In this document: positions 1 to 9,221 of the stretch, in pieces
How the letters are laid out: every line of letters starts with the position of its first letter
Position numbering within the stretch: position 1 is the first letter of the stretch
NCBI RefSeq assembly: GCF_043290135.1
Contig: NW_027464589.1
Coordinates: 5,089,001 to 5,153,000, forward strand
Length of the DNA stretch: 64,000 bases
Direction of reading: 5' to 3'
From: Rhipicephalus microplus
Lineage: Eukaryota > Arthropoda > Arachnida > Ixodida > Ixodidae
Translations under genes and position numbers: made by a program
Notes under the pieces: generated by a model
Told to the model about the DNA's origin: nothing
The model's database searches: none
The model's input: the letters and a program-made list of their open reading frames with translations, nothing else

Positions 1-1045
1 CGCGCTCCCGTGTGTTCTGGAAGCCGGATTGTAGGAGTATGACACTTACGCGTTCGAAAGAGTGACCAGGAAGATTGATATGTTCGGAGAACGACAAATT
101 GGGGAGGCCCTTTACGTGTGCCCTGTGGTTGTTGAAACGCAAACGGAACGCGGTTTCCGTGTGTCCAATATATTCCTGTTTGCACACCTCACAGCGAATT
201 TTGTATACCACATTGGCTGAGTCACAGTTAAGGTCGTCTTTAATTTTGTACACATAGTCTGAACAGGAGGCTTCGGCCGTATCTGTGGTCACCATGTGTG
301 TGCACACCCTGCAGCGAGGTTTCCCGCACGGTCTACAGCCCTGATGGTGGTCGGATTTGTGTGTTTTCGCCCTGACCAGTAAGTCTCTCAGGTTTTTATT
401 TCTTCGGTAAACCACCTTGGGCGGAGTCTGAAAAACGGCAGAGAGGCGACTACTCTGTTTAAGTATGTTGAAGTGGCGGTTTAGTATAGAATTCACCCGA
501 GGGGCAGCGGCGCAGTACGTGAGGATTAAATTTGCCCCTGAAGTTATATCATTTTTATTCCCGCCTTTTTCTGCCATTGTTGATTCTCGGTCCAAAGAGC
601 GAGCGCGCTCAATTGCATTGTCAATTATTTTTTCGGGGTACTTTTGACGCAAGAAGGCTGCTCTCAATTCCTGTGCGTGGGTGTCAAATTGCGTGATTTC
701 AGAGCAAATTCTTCTGTATCTGTGGGCTTGAGAGTAAGGAACACCTGTTTTGCAGTGATGGGGGTGACTGCTATGGAAATGCAGATACAGTTGGCGGTCA
801 GTTGGTTTTTTATACAGGGAAGTAGATATGATGGTGCCACTGAATGATACAGTGACATCCAGAAAGTGAACACACTTCTGCGAATACGTGTGCGTGAATG
901 TTATCGAAGGATGCAGGGAGTTGAAACCGGAAATGAATTTGGAAAGATTATGTTCACTATCAGCCCACATGAAGAATATATCATTGAGGAAGCGTCGGTA
1001 AAATTTAGGTTTGAATGGAGAACGGGATTTTGTACCATTTCACTT
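1..1045 (-). pseudogene. Penelope-like element: RT C-terminus and GIY-YIG endonuclease, broken
   Basis: Read on the minus strand from about 1045 down to the window edge, this encodes the C-terminal part of a Penelope-like element (PLE) polyprotein. The order is the end of the RT, a linker, a cysteine-rich block (CRPCGKPRCRVC) and a GIY-YIG-type nuclease start (VVYKIRCEVCKQEYIGHTE). The same protein is encoded on the plus strand at 1393-1986, and the overlapping part is nearly identical, so this is a second inverted copy. The frame shifts or stops around 470-870. In PLEs the RT and GIY-YIG nuclease together perform target-primed reverse transcription. The 3' end lies outside the window and the 5' end is truncated at about 1045, next to a hammerhead-like segment on the other strand. 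The family assignment is secure; activity is not expected. Confidence 0.85.
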
Positions 1046-1047
1046 AC

Positions 1048-1090
1048 ATCCTCCGAAGAAGGCTGGTCCACCAGCCGAAACTGTTAGGAT
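1048..1090 (+). ncRNA. Hammerhead-ribozyme-like motif, degenerate core (PLE terminus)
   Basis: The pieces appear in hammerhead order: stem I ATCCT (1048-1052), core CCGAAGA (1053-1059, consensus CUGAUGA), a stem II hairpin GGCTGG/CCAGCC (1061-1076), GAAA (1077-1080), the tiny stem III/cleavage segment CTGTT (1081-1085), and AGGAT (1086-1090) pairing with ATCCT. Hammerheads with a very short stem III are known from PLEs of many animals. Two core positions are changed, so self-cleavage is doubtful. An almost identical copy is at 2696-2738. Confidence 0.6.
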
Positions 1091-1192
1091 TAAATAAATA
1101 TTTTATTGTTTTGTTTCCTATACTGCACTATTCTCGAAGTTTATAACTTTTATTACGGTAACCGGAAGAAACTCTGATCATCTATTTCATCT

Positions 1193-1194
<2 letters not shown>
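1091..1194 (+). repeat. PLE terminal segment between hammerhead and (TA)n
   Basis: This AT-rich segment of about 100 bp follows the hammerhead-like motif and runs into the TA array. It recurs on the plus strand at about 2739-2795 (shorter) and on the minus strand at 2852-2981. Each copy joins a TA array, which suggests that it is a fixed terminal piece of one PLE family. Confidence 0.6.

Positions 1195-1269
<75 letters not shown>
1195..1269. repeat. (TA)n microsatellite
   Basis: About 75 bp of near-perfect AT dinucleotides. Both sides carry the same PLE terminal words in opposite orientation (a GATGAAA..GATGATCAGAG segment at 1269-1300 and its reverse complement before 1195). Confidence 0.95.
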
Positions 1270-1271
<2 letters not shown>

Positions 1272-1345
1272 TGAAAAAGATGATCAGAGTTTCTTCCGAT
1301 CATCTGATCATCTATTTCATCTATATATATATGTATATGATATAA

Positions 1346-2040
1346 CTTCAGGGGCAAATTTAATCCTCACATACTGCGCCGCCGCCCCTCGGGTGAATTC
1401 TATACTAAACCGCCACTTCAACATACTTAAACAGAGTAGTCGCCTCTCTGCCATTTTTCAGACTCCGCCCAAGGTGGTTTACCGAAGAAATAAAAACCTG
1501 AGAGACTTACTGGTCAAGGCGAAAACACACAAATCCGACCACCATCAGGGCTGTAGACCGTGCGGGAAACCTCGCTGCAGGGTGTGCACACACATGGTGA
1601 CCACAGATACGGCCGAAGCCTCCTGTTCAGACTATGTGTACAAAATTAAAGACGACCTTAACTGTGACTCAGCCAATGTGGTATACAAAATTCGCTGTGA
1701 GGTGTGCAAACAGGAATATATTGGACACACGGAAACCGCGTTCCGTTTGCGTTTCAACAACCACAGGGCACACGTAAAGGGCCTCCCCAATTTGCCGTTC
1801 TCCAAACATATCAATCTTCCTGGTCACTCTTTCGAACGCGTAAGTGTCATACTCCTACAATCCGGCTTCCAGAACACACGGGAGCACGAACAGCGGGAGT
1901 CATACTTTATAAAGAAATTCAGATCACTTACCCACGGAATCAACGAGAGCCCTGGGCGACTGACGTGTCTCCGCGACGTTTCGTGAAACACAGAAATTGA
2001 ATTACTCAATTAATTTATTTATAAATACGTGAAGTCGCAC
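1346..2040 (+). mobile_element. Penelope-like element 3' part with open GIY-YIG ORF
   Basis: A frame open from about 1352 through 1986 encodes the end of the PLE RT, a cysteine-rich linker (CRPCGKPRCRVC, then CSDYVYKI) and a GIY-YIG endonuclease. The nuclease start is VVYKIRCEVCKQEYIGHTE, followed by a conserved arginine (FRLRFNNH), a histidine-rich stretch (HINLPGHSFERV) and a glutamate-containing end (REHEQRESYFIKKF). There is no genuine start codon: the first codon of the longest ORF at 1393 is an internal GTG, so the copy is 5' truncated at about 1346 next to AT-rich sequence. The nuclease would nick target DNA for PLE integration. The coding part has no stop, implying a younger copy than the inverted one at 1-1045. 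Confidence 0.87.
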
Positions 2041-2695
2041 ACGCAAGTTGGTCAATATAGCGAAACTTAACGAATTCGATGCTGCGTGAACCAAACGGAT
2101 TGTGTTAGTATTATTAGACTTTATTTTCCTTTCTGAGTACTTTTTTAGTATTATTTATTTTTATATATTTTTTAATATATTTTCATCCTTTACAAAAATA
2201 CCCATTTATTTATTTTCAGTATGACTGGTTGTACATTTTTCTGCAAGAGAGGGCAGGTGGAGGAAGGGGGAGAGGGCACATTAGCTTTCCAACGTGGCCA
2301 TTATATTCCGAAAGCTGGAGCGGGTCGTATGCTTCTTGTGTGTGTTTGTGTGTGTGTGTGTGGCCCGATGCCACGGGCCAGCCGCCGAACCACGTGAATT
2401 TAAACTCGATCCATGTGTGGGATGCGAGTAAGCAGCAACATGTTCCACATTTTTCCGTTTTTCTTGGTCGCCTCCGCTGGCGGCGCGTCTTACCTATACC
2501 AAGTAACAATGCCAGAATTACCCGCTCGTTTCCGGCGGCTCTCCGTCGCTCCTTTCTAGTTCCTCTCCTTCTTCTGCTTCTTGTTGTCTGTTGCTACCTC
2601 GTTCGCCCGCTTGTCTTTTTCTCTCTCTTTTTTTGGAGGGTCTTTAAACTGTGAGGGTGACCCTCTGCTACGGGAACTTGTATCATTTCACTTAG
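2041..2695. other. No gene recognised; AT-rich then GT- and T-rich DNA
   Basis: This is probably the PLE 3' untranslated region followed by unassigned sequence. A short (GT)n run is at about 2336-2362 and a pyrimidine-rich stretch at about 2560-2640. The open frames here have no recognisable family. Confidence 0.5.
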
Positions 2696-2738
2696 ATCCT
2701 CCGAAGAAGGCTGGTCCACCAGCCGAAACTGTTAGGAT
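2696..2738 (+). ncRNA. Hammerhead-ribozyme-like motif, second copy
   Basis: Same architecture as 1048-1090: ATCCT, CCGAAGA, GGCTGG/CCAGCC hairpin, GAAA, CTGTT, AGGAT. It is followed by the same AT-rich terminal segment and then by (TA)n at 2796-2851. The sequence directly upstream (a CATTTCACTTA word) is also shared with the first copy, so homology starts about 15 bp before the motif. Confidence 0.6.
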
Positions 2739-2793
2739 TAAATAAATATTTTATTGTTTTGTTTCCTATACTGCACTATTCTCGAAGTTTATA

Positions 2794-2795
<2 letters not shown>

Positions 2796-2851
<56 letters not shown>
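2796..2851. repeat. (TA)n microsatellite
   Basis: About 56 bp of AT dinucleotides, flanked on both sides by inverted copies of the PLE terminal segment. Confidence 0.95.
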
Positions 2852-2852
<1 letters not shown>

Positions 2853-2981
2853 TGAAATAGATGATCAGAGTTTCTTCCGGTTACCGTAATAAAAGTTATA
2901 AACTTCGAGAATAGTGCAGTATAGGAAACAAAACAATAAAATATTTATTTAATCCTAACAGTTTCGGCTGGTGGACCTGGT
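2852..2981 (-). repeat. Inverted copy of the PLE terminal segment (partial hammerhead)
   Basis: This is the reverse complement of roughly 1064-1194. On the minus strand it contains the second half of the stem II hairpin, GAAA and CTGTTAGGAT, but the CUGAUGA half is replaced by a palindromic CCAGGTCCACC-type junction and TA repeats at 2980-3053. Confidence 0.75.
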
Positions 2982-3020
2982 ATATATATATATATATATA
3001 TATACCAGGTCCACCAGGCT

Positions 3021-3057
<37 letters not shown>

Positions 3058-3213
3058 GAAAGAAGTGTATACCTAAGGGCTCGTTTTTCCGTGTTTTTAA
3101 CACAATAATAATGAGATATAACAGACAGTAATGCCAAGGAATGTACAGGGGAAGTTATTAACATTAATGGAATGTAAATAAGAAGAAAGAAAAGTGGATG
3201 AAAAAATTACCAA

Positions 3214-3283
3214 CTGTAAGCAGGAATCGAACCTACGACCTTCGAATTACGCGTTCGATGCTCTAACCACTGAGCTTTTACAG
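3214..3283 (-). other. tRNA-like module (Pol III A/B boxes) in repeat unit 1
   Basis: The minus strand begins CTGTAA and ends TTACAG, which can pair as an acceptor-like stem. Between them are an A-box word, an anticodon-arm-like TCGAA..TTCGA hairpin and a B-box. The loop would put CGT at the anticodon position, but the invariant U33 is missing. It is better read as a SINE promoter than as a functional tRNA gene. A second copy is at 3670-3738. Confidence 0.5.
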
Positions 3284-3669
3284 CGGCACTCCCTCCATCC
3301 ACTTTTTTGGGTTTATCTGTGAATTTAGAAGTAGGAGCGACAGTCAGCGCCATCTATAAGCCAAACAACGAGTGTGAAAACACTCTTATGCGCATGTTTG
3401 GCGTCACGTAGCACGTGAACTTAATATGAGCGGGCAGCTGATTAATTGTCCCTCTTATACAACCTAAACACACCAAGTCTGCCAGTACGAGACCCTCGTT
3501 CAATGAAATAAGGGAAAGAAGTGTATACCTAAGGGCTCGTTTTTCCGTGTTTTTAACACAATAATAATGAGATATAACAGACAGTAATGCCAAGGAATGT
3601 ACAGGGGAAGTTATTAACATTAATGGAATGTAAATAAGAAGAAAGAAAAGTGGATGAAAAAATTACCAA

Positions 3670-3738
3670 CTGTAAGCAGGAATCGAACCTACGACCTTCA
3701 ATTACGCGTTCGATGCTCTAACCACTGAGCTATTACAG
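3670..3738 (-). other. tRNA-like module in repeat unit 2
   Basis: Same module as 3214-3283 with one base missing from the anticodon-arm-like hairpin. The A-box and B-box words are unchanged. Confidence 0.5.
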
Positions 3739-4117
3739 CGGCACTCCCTCCATCCACTTTTTTGGGTTTATCTGTGAATTTAGAAGTAGGAGCGACAGTC
3801 AGCGCCATCTATAAGCCAAACAACGAGTGTGAAAACACTCTTATGCGCATGTTTGGCGTCACGTAGCACGTGAACTTAATATGAGCGGGCAGCTGATTAA
3901 TTGTCCCTCTTATACAACCTAAACACACCAAGTCTGCCAGTACGAGACCCTCGTTCAATGAAATAAGGGAAAGAAGTGTATACCTAAGGGCTCGTTTTTC
4001 CGTGTTTTTAACACAATAATAATGAGATATAACAGACAGTAATGCCAAGGAATGTACAGGGGAAGTTATTAACATTAATGGAATGTAAATAAGAAGAAAG
4101 AAAAGTGGATGAAAAAA

Positions 4118-4330
4118 TTTTATATATATAATATTTTATATATATAATATAATTTTAAAAAATAATATATATATATATATGGGATATGGCACAACGGGAG
4201 CGTTGTCAACAAGGATAAATATATTAAACAAGGATAAATATTAAACAAGGATAAATATATAAGGGAAATAAATATAAATAAATATATTTATCCTTGTTGA
4301 CAACGCTCCCGTTGTGCCATATCCCATACC
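4118..4330. repeat. Inverted repeat of a second PLE-type terminal segment
   Basis: The left arm, about 4176-4225, and the right arm, about 4282-4328, are reverse complements (GGGATATGGCACAACGGGAG and onwards). The 55-bp centre holds three short AAGGATAAATAT repeats. The same arm occurs at 16497-16640, where the centre contains a hammerhead core, so this copy has probably lost its centre. Confidence 0.8.
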
Positions 4331-4367
4331 TTCACGAAGACTAACTGGCCCATTGAATTATTACTCC

Positions 4368-4485
<118 letters not shown>

Positions 4486-4527
4486 ACCCGACCAGACGGG
4501 ATTTCCCCGTATTCTTGACTATATATA

Positions 4528-5127
4528 TACTGTCGCCTTTGGTGAGCATGCGCTTGCCTTGAAAAATGCTTCCATCCGGTTGGATTCACCAGCTGCCACA
4601 GTTCGAGAAGAAAACGACGCATTCACTGTTTCGACAATCTGCGATTTCATCGAGCCGATGCAGTATGAACGTGTGGAAGCTACTGACTACAGCGTTCCCT
4701 TCGGAGTGACGTCACGACTTGACAGCTACTTATACCGGCCGACGTCCCTCTGGCACTTCAGTGGGCAATGTGGCAGCACGTTGACAGCAATGCTGAACGA
4801 GCACGTCTTCTTTCTTGTGCAGATTTTGACTGTCGCCTTTGGTGAGCATGCGCTTGCCTTGGAAAATGCTTCCATCCGGTTGGACTCGCCAGCTGCCGCA
4901 GTTCGAGAAGAAAACGACGCATTCACTGTTTCGACAATCTGCGATTTCATCGAGCCGATGCAGTATGAACGTGTGGAAGCTACTGACTACAGCGTTCCCT
5001 TCAGACTGACGTCACGACTTGACAGCTACTTATACCGGCTGACGTCCCTCTGGCACTTCAGTGGACAATGTGGCAGCACGTTGACAGCAATGCTGAATGA
5101 GCACGTCTTCTTTCTTGTGCAGGTTAG
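4528..5127 (+). promoter_or_regulatory. Two tandem 300-bp LINE 5'UTR monomers with CRE-like sites
   Basis: Monomer 1 (4528-4827) and monomer 2 (4828-5127) are the same 300-bp sequence with few differences. Each ends with a ..TTCTTTCTTGTGCAG word, and each holds the palindrome TGACGTCA (4707-4714 and 5007-5014), the consensus of a CREB/ATF site. Tandem monomers upstream of ORF1 recall the promoter monomers of mouse L1 elements. The monomer length is a multiple of three and both copies lack stops in one frame, so a spurious upstream extension of ORF1 appears. I infer promoter function from position and the CRE-like word. Confidence 0.7.
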
Positions 5128-6031
5128 TTATCTGCCCAATGCTAAGTGTGTTCGTAGTAATAATGTTTGCTTAGTGCTGCTACCTTGCCCTTATGTGCTA
5201 AATGATGTTTGTTCCATTTTGTGCGTTTTTGTTAACTTGATTGTACAATGTGGGGATGTCGAGCAAAATCCGGGGCCTGATTCTCATAGCGATGAAAAGG
5301 TAACCGAGTTCAAAGCATCGCTCTCCGGTTTAAGTGATCGCGACCTGATACTCAATGTTCTAACAGGCCAGAAAGCAATTATCAAGTGCATGAATGACTT
5401 CAGTGCTGCGCAGAATACATTATCTGACACACTAACCGAATGTAAGGGTAGGCTTGATTCGTTGGAATCGGCTCTTGCCAATTTATCCTTGATGCAAGGT
5501 AAACTGGAAGCCGTTGAATCCGAAGTTAGCAATCTACAAAAAATGGTTGTTGCTATGATGGATAAAATTGATGATCTAGAAAATCGCGGTCGTCGTAACA
5601 ACATTATTATTCATGGTCTTGAAGAACCCGCTAGCGAAACTCCTGCATCATTACGGGAGAGCGTAACTCAAACTTTTTTGCTCGACCAGCTCGGCCTTAT
5701 TATATCAGGAATAGAAAGATGTCACAGACTTGGTAGTAAACGGCCTGATAAAACGCGGCCTGTCATCGTGAAATTACTTGACTTCCGTGAAAAACTTACA
5801 ATTCTAAAAAACTGCGCTAAGCTCAAGGGATCAAACTATTATGTCACAGAAGACTTTTCTCAGAAAGTGAGAGATATTAGATCAAAATTGTGGGACTGCA
5901 CCGCAGAATATAGAAAAAACAAACAGCGAGTGAGGCTTATCTTCGACAAAGTGTCCATTAATGATGTTCTTTACATGTGGGACGAAACCAGTGGTTCTAT
6001 TGTTCGTGTTCCTAAATGCCATCATACATGA
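5090..6031 (+). CDS. LINE ORF1 protein with N-terminal 2A-like peptide, coiled coil and RNA-binding region
   Basis: I chose the ATG at 5090, in the end of the second promoter monomer, because the frame upstream is only promoter repeat; this gives about 313 residues. Residues 1-52 are hydrophobic, ending LCVFVNLIVQC. Next is GDVEQNPGP, a full match to the 2A consensus D(V/I)ExNPGP, which makes ribosomes skip the last Gly-Pro bond. Then come a coiled-coil segment (about residues 80-170) and the motif RGRRNNIIIHGLEEP, typical of L1/CR1-type ORF1 RNA-chaperone domains. ORF1 proteins bind LINE RNA to form the RNP. The hydrophobic stretch before the 2A resembles sea-urchin signal-2A leaders, so two fates for the N-terminal peptide are possible. 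It ends in a TGA that is in frame with ORF2. Confidence 0.85.
   Translation: MLNEHVFFLVQVSYLPNAKCVRSNNVCLVLLPCPYVLNDVCSILCVFVNLIVQCGDVEQNPGPDSHSDEKVTEFKASLSGLSDRDLILNVLTGQKAIIKCMNDFSAAQNTLSDTLTECKGRLDSLESALANLSLMQGKLEAVESEVSNLQKMVVAMMDKIDDLENRGRRNNIIIHGLEEPASETPASLRESVTQTFLLDQLGLIISGIERCHRLGSKRPDKTRPVIVKLLDFREKLTILKNCAKLKGSNYYVTEDFSQKVRDIRSKLWDCTAEYRKNKQRVRLIFDKVSINDVLYMWDETSGSIVRVPKCHHT
5255..5278 (+). other. 2A-like translational recoding motif DVEQNPGP
   Basis: The eight codons match the 2A core exactly; the preceding residues are hydrophobic plus CG. In known 2A peptides this core causes separation between the final glycine and proline without peptidase action. 2A-like sequences at the start of APE-type LINE ORF1s are documented in several animals. 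Confidence 0.88.
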
Positions 6032-9000
6032 CGAACAACCGGTTGCAATGCCTTAAAGCTGCTTAATGTGAACTGTCGAAGCATAGTGAATAAGGGTCTT
6101 GATCTTGAACACTTGGTAGCAATTCATGAGCCTGATGTTATCGCGCTTACTGAAACCTGGCTGCACAGTGGTGTTTATGATAACGAATTCACTCCCCCAA
6201 ATTTTTATGTTTATCGTCGTGATCGCAACTCTCGTGGTGGGGGAGTTGCCCTTCTCTTCAAGAAAAATTTGAACGTGGCCAGAATGTCTGATGCTGTAGA
6301 CGTTGAAGCACTCTTCTGCAAGCTGCTTTATGAGGGCCAAAATGTGATCGTTGGTGTTGTATACCGACCACCAGCGAGTGATTTAGAAGTACTAGAGAAT
6401 CTTAGAAAGTACATTGATTGCAATACAACTGATAACAATAAATTTATTTTGTGTGGTGATTTTAACCTCCCCGGCATTAGCTGGAACACTCTTTCGGCTG
6501 ACAGAAGCGACGCAAATAATAATGAAGCATTAATTGATATTGCATTTCAATTTGGTTTAACCCAACTAGTTAAAGACTTCACACGTGTCCACGGAACTAG
6601 TAAATCTGTGCTTGACCTTGTTTTTGTTAGTTCAAGTATTCGTGGTGATTCTAAATGTGAAATAGTTGAGGGAATTTCCGACCATAAATGTGTTTTAATA
6701 GAGTTCTCTTCATTACTGCAGAAACCCATCGTTAACGTATCTCATTTTCCTGACTTCTCAGCTGCTGATGATACGTCGATATTAGACAGACTGGAAATAG
6801 CCTACGATGAACTTTGCAGTAGTATGATCACTGAAGTGTATGACGTCAATTCATTATGGCTGAAATTCAAAAATACAATTCACGCCTGCATTCAGCTCTT
6901 TGTACCAGTTAAGTATCGAAAAATCAATTCTGCGAATCCTTGGATAACGCGTGATAGCATTCACATTAAAAGAAAACTAAACCGTGCCAGGAAACAAATT
7001 AAGAAGAACAGTAGTCAAAAACGTATCGCTGAAGTGGCAATGCTCTCTCGTGAACTTAAGAAAAAGATGAAGCAGGAACGTTTCAACTTCTATAACATTC
7101 GTTTGAGCACGCTGGTAAAGGAGGCACCAGCTAAGTTTTGGAGGACCATCACACCGAAGACCTCAAGTACTAATACATTTAACATAGGCAATGATTTCAC
7201 ATCCGATTCTGCTAAGATTTCTGATGCATTCAACACCCACTTTGAATCCGTTTTTTCCAAAGATGATGGTAGCATACCCTTATTTGACAATTTCCAGACA
7301 TTGCCTCCGATTGAAGATTTGGAAATAACAGAAAGTGGAATATTTAACCTCTTGCTTAATTTAGATGTGAAAAAGTCATACGGACCCGATAATATACCTA
7401 ATGCATTCCTTAAACGATACGCTGAGTGGTCATCTAAACTTTTGTTAATTATTTACCGTACATCCCTTTTGACGGGTACTTTGCCTGATGACTGCAGAAT
7501 TTCCAAGATAAAACCACTGTTTAAAAATGGCGATAAGCAGCTTATTTCTAACTATCGACCTATAGCTTTAACATGCACGTGTTGTAAAATTCTCGAGCAT
7601 CTTATTCATAAGCATATTACGCTCTTCTTGGAAAATTACTCAATACTAACACCAATGCAACATGGGTTCCGTCACGGCTTTTCTACTGTAACTCAACTGG
7701 TTGAAATGACACATGACTTCGCCGCAGCTATTAATGAGAGAAAACAGATAGACATAATTTTTTTAGATTTTGCTAAAGCATTTGACAAGATTTCCCATTC
7801 TAAATTGCTCATTAAACTGAACACATTATTAAAAAACAGGAAACTGCGTAGCTGGATTAAATCGTATCTAACATCCCGGCAGCAATACGTTGTTTTTAAA
7901 GACACTCCCTCAAACATGTTACCTGTTGGCTCAGGGGTTCCCCAGGGCTCTGTGCTCGGCCCGTTGTTGTTTTTGGTGTTCATTAATGATATTGTTGATA
8001 ATTGCAGTGTTAAAATACGATTATATGTGGATGATTGTGCGTTGTATTCTCTTATTCACACAGTTGAAGACCAAGTAAAGCTTAACACAGAAATTGAGAA
8101 ACTCATGAAGTGGTGTAATTCTTGGCGAATGTGTGTAAACTATCAAAAAAGTGTGGCCATGTCGATAACAAATAAGAAGTGTCCCCTTGTTTACAATTAC
8201 AACAGCTGATGGAAATATCCTAAATCGAGTAACAGAGTACAAGTATCTAGGCTTGCATATATGTAGCAACCTCCACTGGGATCGACATATCAACTACATA
8301 TCTAATAATGCAATGATGAAATTACATTTTTTGAGACGTTCTCTTCGCTATTCATCATACGGCACTAAAATTCTGGCGTACAAATCTCTTATCCAACCCA
8401 TTTTTGATTATGGAAACATTATCTGGGATCCTTACACCAATGTCAATATCCATAAACTAGATAGAATCCAAAACAAGGCTGTCCGATTTATTTTCAAGAA
8501 ATACGGCCCAACCTCAGTCTCTGAATTAGTGGCCAAAGCGGGATTCAAACGGACTTCAGAAAGAAATAGAATTTCCCGTTTGTTGTTCTTCTTTAAGATA
8601 GTTAATGGTCGATTAAATAGTACCACAGGTGAATACTTAAAGTTCTCTTCCGGTTACTCTACCAGACAACGTCACAAACACACTGTCGTTCCTTTCCAGC
8701 CCAATAATAATAATTTCAAGCATTCCTTTTTTGAGACGTTGTCTTCGCTATTCATCATACGACACTAAAATTCTGGCGTACAAATCTCTTATCCAACCCA
8801 TTTTTGATTATGGAAACATTATCTGGGATCCTTACACCAATGTCAATATCCATAAACTAGATAGAATCCAAAACAAGGCTGTCCGATTTATTTTCAAAAA
8901 ATACAGCCCAACGTCAGTCTCTGAATTAGTGGCCAAAGCGGGATTCAAACGGACTTCAGAAAGAAATAGAATTTCCCGTTTGTGTTCATCTTTAAGATAG

Positions 9001-9221
9001 CTAATGGTCGATTAAATAGTACCACAGGTGAATACTTAAAGTTCTCTTCCGGTTACTCTACCAGACAACGTCACAAACACACTGTCGTTCCTTTCCAGCC
9101 CAATAATAATACTTTCAAGTATTCCTTTTTTCCGTGCACTGCCAAAGAATGGAATGAGCTTGACAGCAAAATTATTGAAACAGCCAGTATAGAGGCATTT
9201 GAAAAATTTATATCTGACTAG
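6032..9221 (+). pseudogene. CR1/L2-like LINE ORF2: APE endonuclease and reverse transcriptase, frameshifted
   Basis: The open part 6068-8209 (713 residues) contains an APE-type endonuclease with LTETWL near residue 31, CGDFNLPG near 130, SVLDLVF near 180 and SDHKCV near 205. An RT follows, with PDNIPNAFLK, FLDFAKAFDKISH near 567, GVPQGSVLGPLLF near 620 and YVDD near 652; most relatives have FADD. The reading frame actually continues from the ORF1 stop at 6029-6031 in the same frame. A frameshift near 8190-8209 moves the C-terminal domain to another frame (8187-8768), a 400-bp internal duplication follows, and the protein ends at 9221 (..AFEKFISD). ORF2 nicks target DNA and copies LINE RNA. 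The copy is defective through the frameshift and duplication but otherwise little decayed. Confidence 0.9.
8331..9130 (+). repeat. 400-bp internal tandem duplication in LINE ORF2
   Basis: The TTGAGACGTT word at 8331 recurs at 8731, exactly 400 bp later, and the two 400-bp segments differ at only a few positions. The junction at about 8725-8735 lies in a shared TTTTTTGAGACG/CCTTTTTT stretch, suggesting slippage or microhomology-mediated duplication. It repeats about 130 codons of the ORF2 C-terminal domain out of register. Confidence 0.93.

Larger units (their letters stand above)
3054..4117 (-). repeat. 455-bp tandem repeat, about 2.3 units, with tRNA-like module
   Basis: Unit 1 starts at 3054, unit 2 at 3510 and the partial unit 3 at 3965, giving a period of 455-456 bp. 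Units 1 and 2 are nearly identical; I noticed one deleted base and one substitution in the tRNA-like part. Each full unit has, on the minus strand, a tRNA-like stretch with A-box (GCTCAGTGGTTAGAGC) and B-box (GGTTCGATTCC) words, so the unit is probably a tRNA-derived SINE or composite that became tandemly amplified. Diverged relatives lie at about 16850-16965, 21240-21480, and 44950-45660 (interrupted). The array is bordered by TA-rich DNA on both sides. Confidence 0.88.

Noticed and set aside
2229..2654. 141-residue plus-strand ORF
   Set aside because: It crosses a GT repeat and a pyrimidine tract and has no recognisable domain.
3214..3738. Functional tRNA-Thr genes
   Set aside because: The modules are part of a 455-bp repeat, the invariant U33 is missing, and one copy has a deletion in the anticodon arm.
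3054..4117. CRISPR-like array
   Set aside because: The units are 455 bp long, nearly identical throughout and without unique spacers.
4559..5089. N-terminal extension of LINE ORF1 by 177 residues
   Set aside because: It lies wholly in the two promoter monomers and is itself a 100-codon repeat. The ATG at 5090 is a better start, though extension cannot be fully excluded.
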